64,000 bases of DNA, from the NCBI RefSeq assembly GCF_024169515.1, contig NZ_JAMKCQ010000001.1, positions 1,426,001 to 1,490,000 of the forward strand, given 5' to 3'. Below the pieces are notes generated by a model, which did no database searches, was not told the DNA's origin, and saw only the letters and a list, made by a program, of their open reading frames with translations. The stretch is from Erwinia aphidicola (GTDB lineage Bacteria; Pseudomonadota; Gammaproteobacteria; Enterobacterales; Enterobacteriaceae). Numbering within the stretch: the stretch's first letter is position 1; every line of letters starts with the position of its first letter. Both the position numbers and the translations under genes were made by a program. Positions 45,205 to 56,268 of the stretch are shown here, in pieces.

Positions 45205-46026
45205 TTATTTTTTACGCGGATAGTCGTCGCTGTTCACCCAGGCGTGGTCTTTCTCCCAGGTAAATTTCCACAGGCGCACCGGCCCGGCCATCACGTTGAG
45301 GTAGTAGTTGTCGTACCCGGCAACGGTCGACATCGGGTGATAGCCGCGCGGCACGGTGACGACGTCATGATTGTACGGCGCCATACAGACATCCAGCGAA
45401 CGGTCGTCGGTATAAACACGCTGCATCGCGAAGCCGCGATCCGGGTTAAAGCGGTGGTAATAGGTCTCTTCCAGGTAGGTTTCATCCGGTGAATCTTCCT
45501 GGTCATGCTTATGGCTTGGGTAAGAGCTGGTGTTACCCTCGTCGGTATATACCTCCACCACCAGCAGACTGTCGGCAGGCTTATCGTCCGGCAGAATATT
45601 GTGCACCAGGCGCTTGTTATTGCCCTTGCCGCGCTGCTCAACGCCGACGTCCTGCGGCGCAATCAGGCGGGCGGGCAGCTTGCCTTCCGTCGCTGGCGCA
45701 CTGCATACCGCCAGCTCAAGATCGGACTCTGCTACAACTTCAACCTGCTCATTGTGCGGCACGTACACCGAATAGGGCGGCGTGCGTTCAAACGGCGACA
45801 TGCGCTTACCGATGTTCGGGAACTCCGCATGGCGGGTTTTCACCGAAGCCAGCCCGGCAACCAGCACCAGGCACAGCTCTTTGCTGCCGCTCTCAAGCGT
45901 CAGCGTCTGTCCTTTTTTCAACTGATAAGCGTCGAAACCGACATAGCGCCAGCCTGCACTTTCCGGGGTAACGTGCTGGATACGGCCCTGCGCATCCGGC
46001 TGTTTTACTTTGGATAGCAATGACAT
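45205..46026 (-). CDS. iolB: 5-Deoxy-glucuronate isomerase
   Basis: ATG 46026 (MSLLSKVKQPD) follows AAGGAG by 5 bp; the ATG at 46050 is rejected. The 273-residue bicupin converts 5-deoxy-glucuronate to 5-dehydro-2-deoxygluconate. Metal-site motifs SYPSHKHDQED and TYLEETYYHRFNP near residues 170-200 and the YHPMSTVAGYDNYYLNVMAG segment are family-typical. It lies 56 bp downstream of iolA. Confidence 0.94.
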   Translation of the reverse strand: MSLLSKVKQPDAQGRIQHVTPESAGWRYVGFDAYQLKKGQTLTLESGSKELCLVLVAGLASVKTRHAEFPNIGKRMSPFERTPPYSVYVPHNEQVEVVAESDLELAVCSAPATEGKLPARLIAPQDVGVEQRGKGNNKRLVHNILPDDKPADSLLVVEVYTDEGNTSSYPSHKHDQEDSPDETYLEETYYHRFNPDRGFAMQRVYTDDRSLDVCMAPYNHDVVTVPRGYHPMSTVAGYDNYYLNVMAGPVRLWKFTWEKDHAWVNSDDYPRKK

Positions 46027-46056
46027 TCTGTCTCCTTGTTCTGTGGGCAAGCGTAG

Positions 46057-46082
46057 GGGCGAGGCACGCCTCGCCCGTTTTA

Positions 46083-46085
<3 letters not shown>
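46057..46085. terminator. Hairpin between iolA and iolB
   Basis: GGGCGAGGC / GCCTCGCCC with a short AC centre (46057-46076) is followed on plus by GTTTTAT. On the iolA strand there is no T-run, so it is more likely a REP-type or mRNA-stabilising hairpin in the iolA-iolB operon. Confidence 0.5.
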
Positions 46086-47588
<1,503 letters not shown>

Positions 47589-48091
47589 GTGCTGGCCTCT
47601 TTGATGAAGTAAGTTCCCTTGCTGGCAGTCTGACGTCTTTCCGCTGCCGCGCCGGGCAAAACCCTGATTCGTGTTGAGACAGTATAATATTGAAATAAAT
47701 TTTTCAAATATTTCACTTTAGAAAATTCGTTTTTAGCGGCCTGGATCGCATTTTTTACGCCCAACCGATGTGCATCGATCGCCCACTTCATTGTCCTGAG
47801 TAAAAAACGCCGCAGCGCACGCCCGGTGCGGAACCGCCGTTTTTCGAACCGCCCGGTTAGCCCGGGATAATTGTGCGCTAAAACAGCTGCACTCCCCTGG
47901 GTTACAGGCTGCTGAACACCGCTATTATTGAAATTTTGCGAGACGGATCTAAAAATTTAAATTTCATTATTAACTAAACATGAAATAAATGTTCTCTTGT
48001 AGGCCATGCAGCACCTGCGACTGGCTCCGGCATGACAATAGCGCTGGCGCGGTAACCTTTTGAATACGCCCTACTTAACAGGAGCCATCTC
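47589..48091. promoter_or_regulatory. Divergent iolA / iolI promoter region with repeated GAAAT/ATTTC motifs
   Basis: The 503-bp spacer contains inverted pairs GAAAT (47692) / ATTTC (47710) on the iolA side and ATTTC (47961) / GAAAT (47982) on the iolI side, plus GAAAT at 47930. These resemble the repeats at iolC and iolR. ACAGGAG precedes ATG 48092. No gene is seen. Confidence 0.6.
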
Positions 48092-48907
48092 ATGGCTATT
48101 GATCCAACCCGCTTTTGCATTAACCGTAAAATCGCCCCCGCGCTCAGCATTGAAGCGTTTTTCCAGCTGGTGCAAAAACTCGGCCTGCATAAGGTTGAGC
48201 TGCGCAATGATATGAAGGGCGGCAGCGTTACCGACAATATGAGCCATCAGCAGGTGCGCAACCTGGCCGAAAAATATGGCATCGAGATCGTCACCATCAA
48301 CGCGCTGTATCCGTTTAACCAAATCAGCGCTGACCTGCTGACGCGGGCGGAATCGCTGCTGAAAGATGCCAGCGGGATTGGTGCTAAAGCGCTGGTGATG
48401 TGCCCGCTCAACGACGGGACGCGAATTTCGGCCGAGGATACCGCAGCCGCGCTGCGCGAGCTGGCGCCGCTGTTTGCACGCTACGGCGTCAATGGCCTGG
48501 TTGAGCCGCTGGGGTTCCCGGTCAGTTCACTGCGCTCTGCCGGCCAGGCTATTAGCCTGATCCAACAGGCCGAGGTGCCGTTTAAAATCGTGCTGGATAC
48601 CTTCCATCACCATCTGTTTGAGGGCGCGGAGCAGGATTTCGCCGCCGGTATTGCTGTGTCGCAGATTGGCCTGGTGCACCTCTCCGGAGTGATTGATGGC
48701 CGCCCGGTGAATGAGCTGACCGATGAAGAGCGCCTGATGCTGAGTGAAGACGACCTGCTGAAAAGCGCGTGGCAGGTGCAGCGCCTGGAAGCGCTGGGTT
48801 ACCAGGGGGTTTACGCCTTCGAGCCGTTTGCCTCGGTGATGGACAGCTGGAGCGCGGCGGACATTGAGCGTGAGATCCGCCAGAGCATTGCGTTACTGCA
48901 GGATTAA
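48092..48907 (+). CDS. iolI: IolI-like inosose isomerase (TIM barrel)
   Basis: The 271-residue xylose-isomerase-like TIM barrel starts MAIDPTRFCINRKIAPALSIEAFF. Metal-ligand motifs KVELRNDM, LVEPLGFPVSSLRS, IVLDTFHHHLFEG and VHLSGVIDG are present. Related IolI proteins interconvert inosose isomers, widening the range of inositols used. It stands alone, divergent from iolA. Confidence 0.82.
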   Translation: MAIDPTRFCINRKIAPALSIEAFFQLVQKLGLHKVELRNDMKGGSVTDNMSHQQVRNLAEKYGIEIVTINALYPFNQISADLLTRAESLLKDASGIGAKALVMCPLNDGTRISAEDTAAALRELAPLFARYGVNGLVEPLGFPVSSLRSAGQAISLIQQAEVPFKIVLDTFHHHLFEGAEQDFAAGIAVSQIGLVHLSGVIDGRPVNELTDEERLMLSEDDLLKSAWQVQRLEALGYQGVYAFEPFASVMDSWSAADIEREIRQSIALLQD

Positions 48908-48915
48908 TGACAATC

Positions 48916-48982
48916 CGGGCCGATCGGAAAAAAGATCGGCCCCTGCGGGTAATGTCGGGGCGCGGCATGCCGCGCCCGCCAG
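48916..48982. repeat. Palindromes before yhhT
   Basis: GGGCCGATC / GATCGGCCC with a GGAAAAAA loop is followed by a GGGGCGCGGCATGCCGCGCCC palindrome. This is the same family as elsewhere and lies between iolI and yhhT. Confidence 0.7.
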
Positions 48983-49062
48983 GGGTGATCATTCCGAAAG
49001 TCGTCAGAGGCGCTGTTTCAGGCACTACAATGGCTGACGCATACGCCAAAAACGGAGAATCA

Positions 49063-50100
49063 ATGAAACCCTTACCCCAGGAGAAAATCGGGCAGAATAT
49101 CCTGCTGAAGCTGGCGACGCTGATGGTGATCCTCGGCGCGATTAAGCTGTCCGCAGAGATCGTCGTGCCGTTTTTACTGGCGTTGTTCTTTGCCATCGTG
49201 CTTAACCCAATGGTCAGCTGGCTGATGCGGCGCGGCGTGCGGCGCGGGCTGGCGATAGGCCTGGTGACGGTGGCGATTATTATTGTGCTGGGGCTGCTCG
49301 GTCTGATGATTGCCGGGTCGGCGCAGGAGTTCAGCGAGGTTTACCCGCAGCTGCAGGCGCAGGCGGAACAGAAGCTGGCCGTGGTGCAGCATCTGGCCGG
49401 GCGCTTCCACATTAATATTTCGGCGCAGTCGCTGGCGCAGCGGCTGGATCCAAACGCCATCGTCGACGTCGCCACGACCATGCTTGGGCAGTTCTCCGGA
49501 GCGATGGCGCAGGTTATTCTGGTGGTGATGACGGTGATTTTCATGCTGTTTGAGGTGCACCACCTGCCGTACAAGCTGCGCTATGCCCTGGTCAATCCGC
49601 AGATCCGCATCGCCGGGCTGCACAAGGCGCTAAAAGGCGTGACGCACTATCTGGCGCTGAAAACCCTGATCAGCCTGTTTACCGGGGTGCTGGTGTGGCT
49701 GGCGCTGCTGGCGCTCGGCGTAAAGTTTGCGCTGCTGTGGGGCGTGGTGGCCTTTGTGCTCAACTTCATTCCTAATATCGGCCCGGTGATAGCCGGCGTT
49801 CCGCCGGTGCTCCAGGCGCTGCTGCTCAATACGCCGCTGGATGCCGGGCTGGTGGCGGGGCTGTTTATCGCCATTCATATGCTGCTGGGGAATCTGCTGG
49901 AGCCGCGCGTGATGGGGCGCGGGCTGGGGCTGTCGAGCCTGATTGTGTTTCTGTCGCTGATCTTCTGGGGCTGGCTGCTTGGCCCCATCGGCATGCTGCT
50001 GTCGGTGCCGCTAACCAGCGTGTGTAAGATCCTGATGGAGACCACGCCGGGCGGCGGAAGGCTGGCAATTTTACTGGGTAACGGGCGGAAATCGCTTTAA
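49063..50100 (+). CDS. yhhT: AI-2E family transporter YhhT
   Basis: ATG 49063 follows GGAG by 6 bp; the longer frame to 48907 is not conserved. The 345-residue protein has about eight membrane segments and the motifs FFAIVLNPMVSWLMRRGVRRG, LNFIPNIGPVIAGVPP and GNLLEPRVMGRGLGLSSLIVFLSLIFWGWLLGP. It matches E. coli YhhT throughout. Family members export AI-2-like or other small molecules or act as Na+/H+ antiporters; YhhT itself is uncharacterised. It marks the right boundary of the iol island (dcrB-yhhS-yhhT in E. coli). Confidence 0.93.
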   Translation: MKPLPQEKIGQNILLKLATLMVILGAIKLSAEIVVPFLLALFFAIVLNPMVSWLMRRGVRRGLAIGLVTVAIIIVLGLLGLMIAGSAQEFSEVYPQLQAQAEQKLAVVQHLAGRFHINISAQSLAQRLDPNAIVDVATTMLGQFSGAMAQVILVVMTVIFMLFEVHHLPYKLRYALVNPQIRIAGLHKALKGVTHYLALKTLISLFTGVLVWLALLALGVKFALLWGVVAFVLNFIPNIGPVIAGVPPVLQALLLNTPLDAGLVAGLFIAIHMLLGNLLEPRVMGRGLGLSSLIVFLSLIFWGWLLGPIGMLLSVPLTSVCKILMETTPGGGRLAILLGNGRKSL

Positions 50101-50105
50101 CACAT

Positions 50106-50216
50106 GGGGCGACCGAAAAAGAAGGTCGCCCCCTACACAGATCGCGCTGGGACAAACCGTCAAATCGCCTCCTACCCGATTGGCGTAGGGGCGGACCCTC
50201 TTTTCGGTCCGCCCGG
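50106..50216. repeat. Double palindrome between yhhT and the GntR gene
   Basis: GGGGCGACC / GGTCGCCCC with a GAAAAAGAA loop, and GGGGCGGACC / GGTCCGCCC with a CTCTTTTC loop, are separated by about 45 bp. They lie between convergent genes. Confidence 0.75.
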
Positions 50217-50230
50217 CATATCATCATCTG

Positions 50231-50917
50231 TTACTCAATAAACAGCCGGTCATACACGTGCTGTAAATGGCGCTCCATGCAGGCGCGCGCCTGCGGGGCA
50301 TCGCGGGCGATAATCGCCGCGGCAATATCGGCGTGATCCTGATTCATCTCGCGCGGGAAATCACTTTCGGCGTAGTGGCTCTCCAGGCGCACAAAGCGCG
50401 AGCTTTTACGCTTGTTCCACAGGTATTCCATCATATCGCGCAGCACCTCGTTGCCGGTCATCTCGGCAATCAGCAGGTGGAAACGCTTATCTTCGCGCAG
50501 AAACTTGTCGTCATTGACGTGCAGCTGGATGAGATCCTGGGTGATCTCCTGCAACTCTGCGCGCTGGTCATCACTGCCGTTGCGCGCCGCCAGTTCCGCG
50601 GTCATCGCTTCATACACCTGGCGCGCCTGTATCAGCGCCTTGAGGCTGAACTCCTCCTCTGCCGGGGCGCTCTCGCTCTGCGGCAGCGGGTTCATGACGT
50701 AAACGCCGTTGCCGGTGCGGATCTCCACCCAGCCGGTAATCTCCAGCGCAATCAGCGCTTCGCGGATCGACGAGCGGCTGACGCCGAGCTGCTTCGCCAG
50801 CTCCCGCTCCGGCGGCAGGATAGCGCCCGCCGGAAACTGTCCCTGCTTAATGCAGTTAATCAGCAGGTTAGAAATCTGCCGGTATAGGCGCTCTACTTTT
50901 AGTGTCGGTAAATCCAT
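50231..50917 (-). CDS. GntR/FadR-family regulator (UxuR/ExuR-like)
   Basis: The 228-residue protein has a winged-helix HTH (YRQISNLLINCIKQGQFPAGAILPPERELAKQLGVSRSSIREALIALEITGWVEIRTGNGVYV) and an FCD ligand domain with DKRFHLLIAEMTGN and a closing HADIAAAIIARDAPQARACMERHLQHV metal-site stretch. Resemblance to UxuR/ExuR and position divergent from a hexuronate-type permease and uxuA point to hexuronate control. This is inferred from context. Confidence 0.82.
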   Translation of the reverse strand: MDLPTLKVERLYRQISNLLINCIKQGQFPAGAILPPERELAKQLGVSRSSIREALIALEITGWVEIRTGNGVYVMNPLPQSESAPAEEEFSLKALIQARQVYEAMTAELAARNGSDDQRAELQEITQDLIQLHVNDDKFLREDKRFHLLIAEMTGNEVLRDMMEYLWNKRKSSRFVRLESHYAESDFPREMNQDHADIAAAIIARDAPQARACMERHLQHVYDRLFIE

Positions 50918-51170
50918 ACCTGTTCCTGGCGGGGAAAGTGATGCGCTGAGCTTATCACAGCCGGGCGAGGCATGCCTCGCTGCGACAAACTCAGGTGACG
51001 CCCGAAGGGGTGTGCCCTACCCGACCCACGCCAAATTTACCGTGCTGCGATCGCCATCACGGTACCGTAACGGGGTTAGCGTTTATTCTCTGGTCCAGCG
51101 GCCTGACCACTGGGCCGGAAAATTCGATAACGACACCGATAAACGGCCGCTGAGCCGGCAAGGATTACCG

Positions 51171-52460
51171 ATGACGGTTTCTACCTTTGCAACACCTCTA
51201 CAAAAAACCATCCGTATCAAACGGATACAAACCGTATCGCTGATACTGCTGTTCACCGCCGGGATCATTAACTTTCTCGATCGCGGATCGCTGTCGATCG
51301 CCAACGCGGCGATCCGCAACGATCTCGGGCTGTCCGCCACCGAATTCGGCGTGCTGCTCTCCGCCTTCTCGCTCTCTTACGGCATCTCGCAGTTGCCGAG
51401 CGGCCTGCTGCTGGACCGCTTTGGTCCGCGCATCGTGCTGGGCGGCGGCCTGCTGTTCTGGTCGGTGATGCAGGCGATGGCCGGGGCAGTGAACAGCTTC
51501 AGCCACTTTATTATGCTGCGTATTGGCCTCGGCATCGGCGAAGCGCCGTTTATGCCGAGCGGCGTTAAAGTGGTCAACGACTGGTTCAGCGCCCGCGAGC
51601 GCGGCCTGCCGATGGGCATTTTTAACTCCTCCACCACCTTCGGCCAGGCCTTTGCCCCGCCGATCCTCGTGGCGCTGATGCTGGCGTTCGGCTGGCGGAT
51701 GATGTTTGTGATTATCGGCGTGGCGGGCGTGGCGGTAGCGCTGTGCTGGGTGGCCTGGTATCGCAACCGCGACCGCTTTGCCCTGACCCGCGAAGAGCAG
51801 CAGTATCTTGACCAGGACACGCAGCCGTCGCAGAAAACCCGCGTGTCGCTAAAGGAGTGGGGTACGCTGTTTAAGAAGCGCACGGTGTGGGGGATGATCC
51901 TCGGCTTCAGCGGCGTCAACTATACCGGCTGGCTCTATCTCTCGTGGCTGCCGGGCTATCTGCAGGCGGAGCGCGGGCTGAGCCTGGCGAGCACCGGCTG
52001 GGTGGCGGCAATCCCATTCCTGTTTGGCTCCATCGGCATGCTGGTCAACGGCACCGTCGCCGACCGCCTGGCGCGGCGCGGCTATGCGCTGGCGAAAACC
52101 CGTAAAGCGCTGATCTGCTTCGGGCTGGTCTGCTCCGCCGCCTGTACCCTGCTGGTCGTGCAGTCCACCTCCACCGCCATGGCCGTGGGCTTTATCAGCC
52201 TGGCGCTGTTCTTTGTCCACTTTGCCGGCACCTCAGCCTGGGGGCTGGTGCAGGTGATGGCGCCGTCGCGCATGGTGGCCTCGGTCAGCAGTATTCAGAA
52301 CTTCGGCAGCTTTATCTGCGCCTCATTCGCGCCGATTGTCACCGGCTGGGTGGTCGACACCACCGGCTCGTTCAATATGGCGCTGGTGATCTGCTCCTGC
52401 GTGACCTTTGCCGGGGCGCTGGCCTATTTCTTTATCGTAAAAGATCCGATTACAGACTAA
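51171..52460 (+). CDS. MFS transporter, ACS family (hexuronate/aldonate type)
   Basis: ATG 51171 has AAGGA 7 bp upstream; the open frame extends to 50709 but that part is antisense to the GntR gene. The 429-residue protein has 12 predicted membrane segments and MFS motifs (NFLDRGSLSIANAAIRNDLGLSATEFG, PSGLLLDRFGPRIVLGGGLLF, GLGIGEAPFMPSGVKVVNDWF). It is close to ExuT/GudP/DgoT-type permeases. uxuA 13 bp downstream suggests a hexuronate or its aldonate product as substrate. Confidence 0.87.
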   Translation: MTVSTFATPLQKTIRIKRIQTVSLILLFTAGIINFLDRGSLSIANAAIRNDLGLSATEFGVLLSAFSLSYGISQLPSGLLLDRFGPRIVLGGGLLFWSVMQAMAGAVNSFSHFIMLRIGLGIGEAPFMPSGVKVVNDWFSARERGLPMGIFNSSTTFGQAFAPPILVALMLAFGWRMMFVIIGVAGVAVALCWVAWYRNRDRFALTREEQQYLDQDTQPSQKTRVSLKEWGTLFKKRTVWGMILGFSGVNYTGWLYLSWLPGYLQAERGLSLASTGWVAAIPFLFGSIGMLVNGTVADRLARRGYALAKTRKALICFGLVCSAACTLLVVQSTSTAMAVGFISLALFFVHFAGTSAWGLVQVMAPSRMVASVSSIQNFGSFICASFAPIVTGWVVDTTGSFNMALVICSCVTFAGALAYFFIVKDPITD

Positions 52461-52473
52461 TTAAGGAGAACGC

Positions 52474-53667
52474 ATGGAACATACATGGCGCTGGTACGGC
52501 CCTAAAGACCCGGTATCGCTGGATGATGCCCGCCAGGCGGGAGCCACGGGCATCGTCACCGCTCTGCACCATATCCCTAACGGCGAAGTGTGGCCAGTGG
52601 AGGAGATCAAAGCGCGTCAGGCGCTGCTGGCGGAGAAGGGCCTGGTGTGGTCCGTGGTCGAGAGCGTGCCGATCCACGAGTCGATCAAAACCCAGCGCGG
52701 CGACTACAAACAGTACATCGCCAACTATCAGCAGTCGCTGCGCAACCTTGGCGCCTGCGGCATCGACACCGTGTGCTACAACTTTATGCCGGTGCTGGAC
52801 TGGACGCGCACCGACCTCGGCTGGGCGCTGCCGGATGGGGCGAAAGCGCTGCGCTTCGACCATATCGCCTTTGCCGCCTTCGAGCTGCATATCCTGCAGC
52901 GCCCGAACGCGGCGCAGGATTACAGCGTGGACGAGCAGCAGCAGGCCGCAGCGTACTTTAAGGCGATGAGCGCGCAGCAGGTCGAGACCCTGACGCGCAA
53001 CATTATTGCCGGGCTGCCGGGCGCCGAAGAGGGTTACACGCTGGAGCAGTTCCAGGCGCAGCTGTCGCAGTATGACGGTATCGACCACGCCAAACTGCGC
53101 GAGCATATGGCGGAGTTTTTACGCGCTATCGTGCCGGTAGCGACGGAAGCGGGCATTGTCCTGGCGGTGCACCCGGACGATCCACCGCGCCCCATTCTCG
53201 GCCTGCCGCGCATTGTCTCCACCATTGAGGATATGCAGTGGCTGAAAGAGACCGTTGACAGCGTAAACAACGGCTTTACCTTCTGCACCGGCTCTTACGG
53301 CGTGCGCGCGGATAACGACTTGGTGAAGATGGCGGAGACCTTTGCCGACCGCATCCACTTTGCTCATCTGCGCTCGACCAAACGCGAAGAGAACCCCAAC
53401 AGCTTCCATGAGGCCGCGCACCTGGCGGGGGATGTCGATATGGTGGGGGTGATCAAGGTGATTCTGGCCGAGGAGCAGAGGCGCCGCCGCAGCGGTAATC
53501 AGCGTGCTATTCCGCTGCGCCCGGACCACGGCCACCAGATGCTCGACGACCTGCATAAAAAAACCAACCCGGGCTATTCGGCGATTGGTCGTCTGAAAGG
53601 GCTGGCGGAAATTCGCGGCGTCGAGCTGGCGTTAAAGCAGATCTTCTTTAATTCTGACTCTAAATAA
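52474..53667 (+). CDS. uxuA: Mannonate dehydratase
   Basis: The 397-residue enzyme converts D-mannonate to 2-keto-3-deoxygluconate in glucuronate breakdown. It starts [35 protein letters not shown] and keeps the metal-site stretches [42 protein letters not shown] and [17 protein letters not shown] precedes the ATG. It is co-transcribed with the permease. uxuB is not in the window. Confidence 0.95.
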   Translation: MEHTWRWYGPKDPVSLDDARQAGATGIVTALHHIPNGEVWPVEEIKARQALLAEKGLVWSVVESVPIHESIKTQRGDYKQYIANYQQSLRNLGACGIDTVCYNFMPVLDWTRTDLGWALPDGAKALRFDHIAFAAFELHILQRPNAAQDYSVDEQQQAAAYFKAMSAQQVETLTRNIIAGLPGAEEGYTLEQFQAQLSQYDGIDHAKLREHMAEFLRAIVPVATEAGIVLAVHPDDPPRPILGLPRIVSTIEDMQWLKETVDSVNNGFTFCTGSYGVRADNDLVKMAETFADRIHFAHLRSTKREENPNSFHEAAHLAGDVDMVGVIKVILAEEQRRRRSGNQRAIPLRPDHGHQMLDDLHKKTNPGYSAIGRLKGLAEIRGVELALKQIFFNSDSK

Positions 53668-53849
53668 TTCGAGCTGCAGGAAGGCGGCAAGTTCACGCAT
53701 CCTCGGGAGCATAGATAACTATGTGACCGGGGTAAGTGACAAATCTGCCCGGAGCAGATTTGAACGCTGTTCACAGCGGCCCCGAAGGGGCGAAGCCCAC
53801 GGATGGGCTGAGTAATGCAGCCAACGCATCTGCGGCTTGAAGTATGACG
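53662..53849. repeat. Intergenic repeat element after uxuA
   Basis: The ends, AATTCGAGCTGCAGG (left) and TGCGGCTTGAAGTATGAC (right), correspond to the ends of the short element at 34531-34575. The interior here is about 140 bp longer and includes GCATAGATAACTATGTGAC and two small hairpins (AAATCTGC/GCAGATTT; CCCCGAAGGGG). It is non-coding. Confidence 0.7.
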
Positions 53850-53851
53850 AG

Positions 53852-54181
53852 TCAGTCCACAATGAAAAGATGCGCACCGGTGTCAGTCCACGAGCGGTGC
53901 GCTTCCGCATTATCCGCCACCTGGTAACTCATGCCCGCCGTGAGGGTAAAAACGCGGCCATCTTTCAGCTCGGTATGCAGCTCGCCGGACAGGCACAGCA
54001 GGATATGGCCTTTACTGCACCAGTGGTCGGCCAGGTAACCTGCGCTGTACTCCACCATCCTCACGCGAACCGCGCCAAACTGCTGGGTGCGCCACCATGC
54101 CGTTCCCTTCTCCCCCGGATGTTCCGTCGCTTCCAGTGCCGACCAGGCCGTGGTGCCAAAAGGAATGTCGCTCATCTTCAT
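53852..54181 (-). CDS. DHCW-motif-type single-domain cupin protein
   Basis: The 109-residue cupin has both cupin motifs: ADHWCSKGHILLCLSGELHTELKDG and TLTAGMSYQVADNAEAH. The DHWCSKGH region is typical of small DHCW-motif cupins. No enzyme activity is known for this family; it is probably metal-binding and cytosolic. It is convergent with uxuA. Confidence 0.8.
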   Translation of the reverse strand: MKMSDIPFGTTAWSALEATEHPGEKGTAWWRTQQFGAVRVRMVEYSAGYLADHWCSKGHILLCLSGELHTELKDGRVFTLTAGMSYQVADNAEAHRSWTDTGAHLFIVD

Positions 54182-54412
54182 TATCTTGCCCTTTCATCTC
54201 GCGAAAAAACCAAACTACGCCTGCCTGTCGGCGGCGACAAGGCTTCTCGCCTGTTTCTGGCATTTACTGGCAGTATTCATATTTGTTATGCAAATTTTTT
54301 AATTGTTTACTGCAGGGTGTCGATAATTACTTGATAACATGCGGTGTAAAACCGACCATTTCCCGCCATTGCGGACTATTCGTGCGCCCTTCCGCGCCCA
54401 CAGGGGATCAGC
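54182..54412. other. Divergent spacer, cupin gene / EAL gene
   Basis: The 231-bp spacer is AT-rich at 54270-54340 (TTTTTTAATTGTTTACT), which may hold a promoter. No gene or strong hairpin is seen. Confidence 0.4.
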
Positions 54413-55975
54413 TTGCAAGCAATCATAAAGCCAAAGTATGCGCGTTTATGGCTGGTCATCGCCGGGCTGCTGCCGCTGATCCTGTGCCTGATCTTCACCT
54501 TTATTGAGGCGCGCCAGGCGGTGAAACGCCAGCAGGAGGTCACCGCCTCGATGCTGCTGAGCCAGGCAGAGCACATCAGCGATATGGCGTGGAATATGTC
54601 TGACCGCCTGCGCCAGTTTAATCATCGCAGCTGCGATGATATTAAATTTGACCTTCAGCAGCTTGGCTCGTTATACCCTTATTTCCGCTCCATTGGCCTG
54701 GCCCAGGATGAGATCGTCTTCTGCTCCTCGGCCTACGGCGACACTCTGGGCTCGCTGGAAACCATGATGCGCCAACCGCTACCGCCGCTGCGTAAAGCCT
54801 GGTGGAGCCTGTCGGTGGCGGGGACTTACGGCGTGCAGGATCGTCCGGCAGTGGTGTTTATGCGTGAAATCCCTGGCGGCTTCGGTACGTACGCCGTGGT
54901 GGATGGTCAGTATCTGATTGATGTTATGCAGGCTGCCGGTACCCGTCACGGCTACCATATCGCCATGCGGTTTGGCGGGGGCTACCGCATTATTAGCGGT
55001 GAAATGCAGAACGATCGGCCCGGTATCCTCGGTAACAGCATCTACCGCCGTAGCTCTGAGCGTTACCCGATCGCCATCAGCATTACCGCCCCGCGCTCTG
55101 AAGCGCTGCTAAGCTGGCGGCAGGTGTTGTTCACCTTCCTGCCGATGGCCATTATCCTCTCGCTGCTGTTTATCGCTCTGACCAGCAGCTGGCTGAAGCG
55201 TAAAAGCTCGTGGGGTGATGAAATTCGCCGCGCCATTAGCCGCGGTGAGTTCTCGGTGAATTATCAGCCGGTGATGAATCTGCAAACTGAATCGCTGGCC
55301 GGAGCCGAAGCGCTGATGCGCTGGCAGCGCTCCGACGGCAGCTGGGTGCGCCCGGATATCTTTATCGCCGCCGCCGAACAGGAAGGGATGATCGTTCCGC
55401 TCACCCGCCATCTGTTGGCGTTAGTGAGTAAAGACTGCGCCAGCTGGCAAGTGTCGCCAGGATTTCATATCGGTATTAACGTGGCGGCAGAGCATTTACA
55501 GCATGAGGCGTTCGTCAGCGACATTCGCCAGTTCGCTGCCAGCGTCGCGCATCTGCAACTGGCGATTACGCTGGAGTTGACCGAGCGCAGCCTGATCGTC
55601 GACGGCGCCGAGGTGGCGCGCAAGCTGGCCGAGCTGCGACAGGAAGGGATGCACGTGGCGATCGATGATTTCGGCACCGGTCACTGCTCGCTGAGCTATC
55701 TGCAAACCTTCCCTATCGACTATCTGAAGATTGATAAAGGGTTCGTCAATGCGATTGAAGCGGTTGATGGGGAAACGCCGGTGCTGGACGCCATTATTCA
55801 GCTGTCGCACCGTCTGGCGCTGGAGGTGGTGGCAGAAGGCGTGGAAACTGCGATGCAGCTCGAATACCTGAAAAAACAGGGGGTGGCGTTTATCCAGGGC
55901 TTTTACTACGCCCGCCCGCTGGACAATGCCGCGCTGCTCAACTGGGTTAAGCAGCAGGATAATAAGCCGCGATAA
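54413..55975 (+). CDS. Membrane c-di-GMP phosphodiesterase, CSS-motif sensor plus EAL domain
   Basis: The 520-residue protein begins at TTG 54413 with AGGGG upstream; no ATG precedes the first membrane helix. Helix one is residues 12-31, helix two 237-258. The periplasmic domain between them has Cys74 and CSS at 104-106 (CSS-motif sensor, redox-linked in PdeB/PdeC relatives). The EAL domain (about 268-515) keeps EALMRW at 299, LELTERS, DDFGTG at 418-423 and EGVET at 475, so it should hydrolyse c-di-GMP. It probably controls adhesion, which suits the fimbrial genes in the window, though no direct link is shown. Confidence 0.9.
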   Translation: MQAIIKPKYARLWLVIAGLLPLILCLIFTFIEARQAVKRQQEVTASMLLSQAEHISDMAWNMSDRLRQFNHRSCDDIKFDLQQLGSLYPYFRSIGLAQDEIVFCSSAYGDTLGSLETMMRQPLPPLRKAWWSLSVAGTYGVQDRPAVVFMREIPGGFGTYAVVDGQYLIDVMQAAGTRHGYHIAMRFGGGYRIISGEMQNDRPGILGNSIYRRSSERYPIAISITAPRSEALLSWRQVLFTFLPMAIILSLLFIALTSSWLKRKSSWGDEIRRAISRGEFSVNYQPVMNLQTESLAGAEALMRWQRSDGSWVRPDIFIAAAEQEGMIVPLTRHLLALVSKDCASWQVSPGFHIGINVAAEHLQHEAFVSDIRQFAASVAHLQLAITLELTERSLIVDGAEVARKLAELRQEGMHVAIDDFGTGHCSLSYLQTFPIDYLKIDKGFVNAIEAVDGETPVLDAIIQLSHRLALEVVAEGVETAMQLEYLKKQGVAFIQGFYYARPLDNAALLNWVKQQDNKPR

Positions 55976-56268
55976 CCTCTACTGACGCCAGCCGCGGAAG
56001 GTTCACCCCAGTTCCCGGGGTGAAAATGCCGTTAGTCGTCATTCCTCCCCCCGCTGTTTCTGAGCGAAATTATGTGACCTCGCCAGGAACAGATATACTG
56101 TATGCGGGCAAAGTGCGCGGACGTGCTACATGCAACGTTTCTGCATGGCTGACGATGGCGCATTTTGCTGTAGGTTTTTCACCCGTGACCGGTCAGGCAG
56201 ACAGCACGGGCCTGACCTTTGTCGTGTGAATTTTTATTTGTGAAACAGATAATTACAGGGTGTTTTAT
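55976..56268. other. Spacer upstream of proP
   Basis: The 293-bp spacer carries ATTATGTGACCTCGC at about 56069, a weak CRP-like half, and an AT-rich stretch directly before the start. Regulation by osmolarity is expected from E. coli proP. No gene is seen. Confidence 0.4.

Noticed and set aside
50709..51170. 154-residue N-terminal extension of the MFS permease
   Set aside because: It is antisense to the GntR gene and has no membrane or transporter character. ATG 51171 has a good ribosome site.
56069..56090. CRP site before proP
   Set aside because: Only one TGTGA half is good; the second half does not match, so it is mentioned only as a weak feature of the spacer.
56020..56229. 69-residue frame upstream of proP
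   Set aside because: No ribosome site, no family and no conservation known; it lies in the expected proP promoter region.
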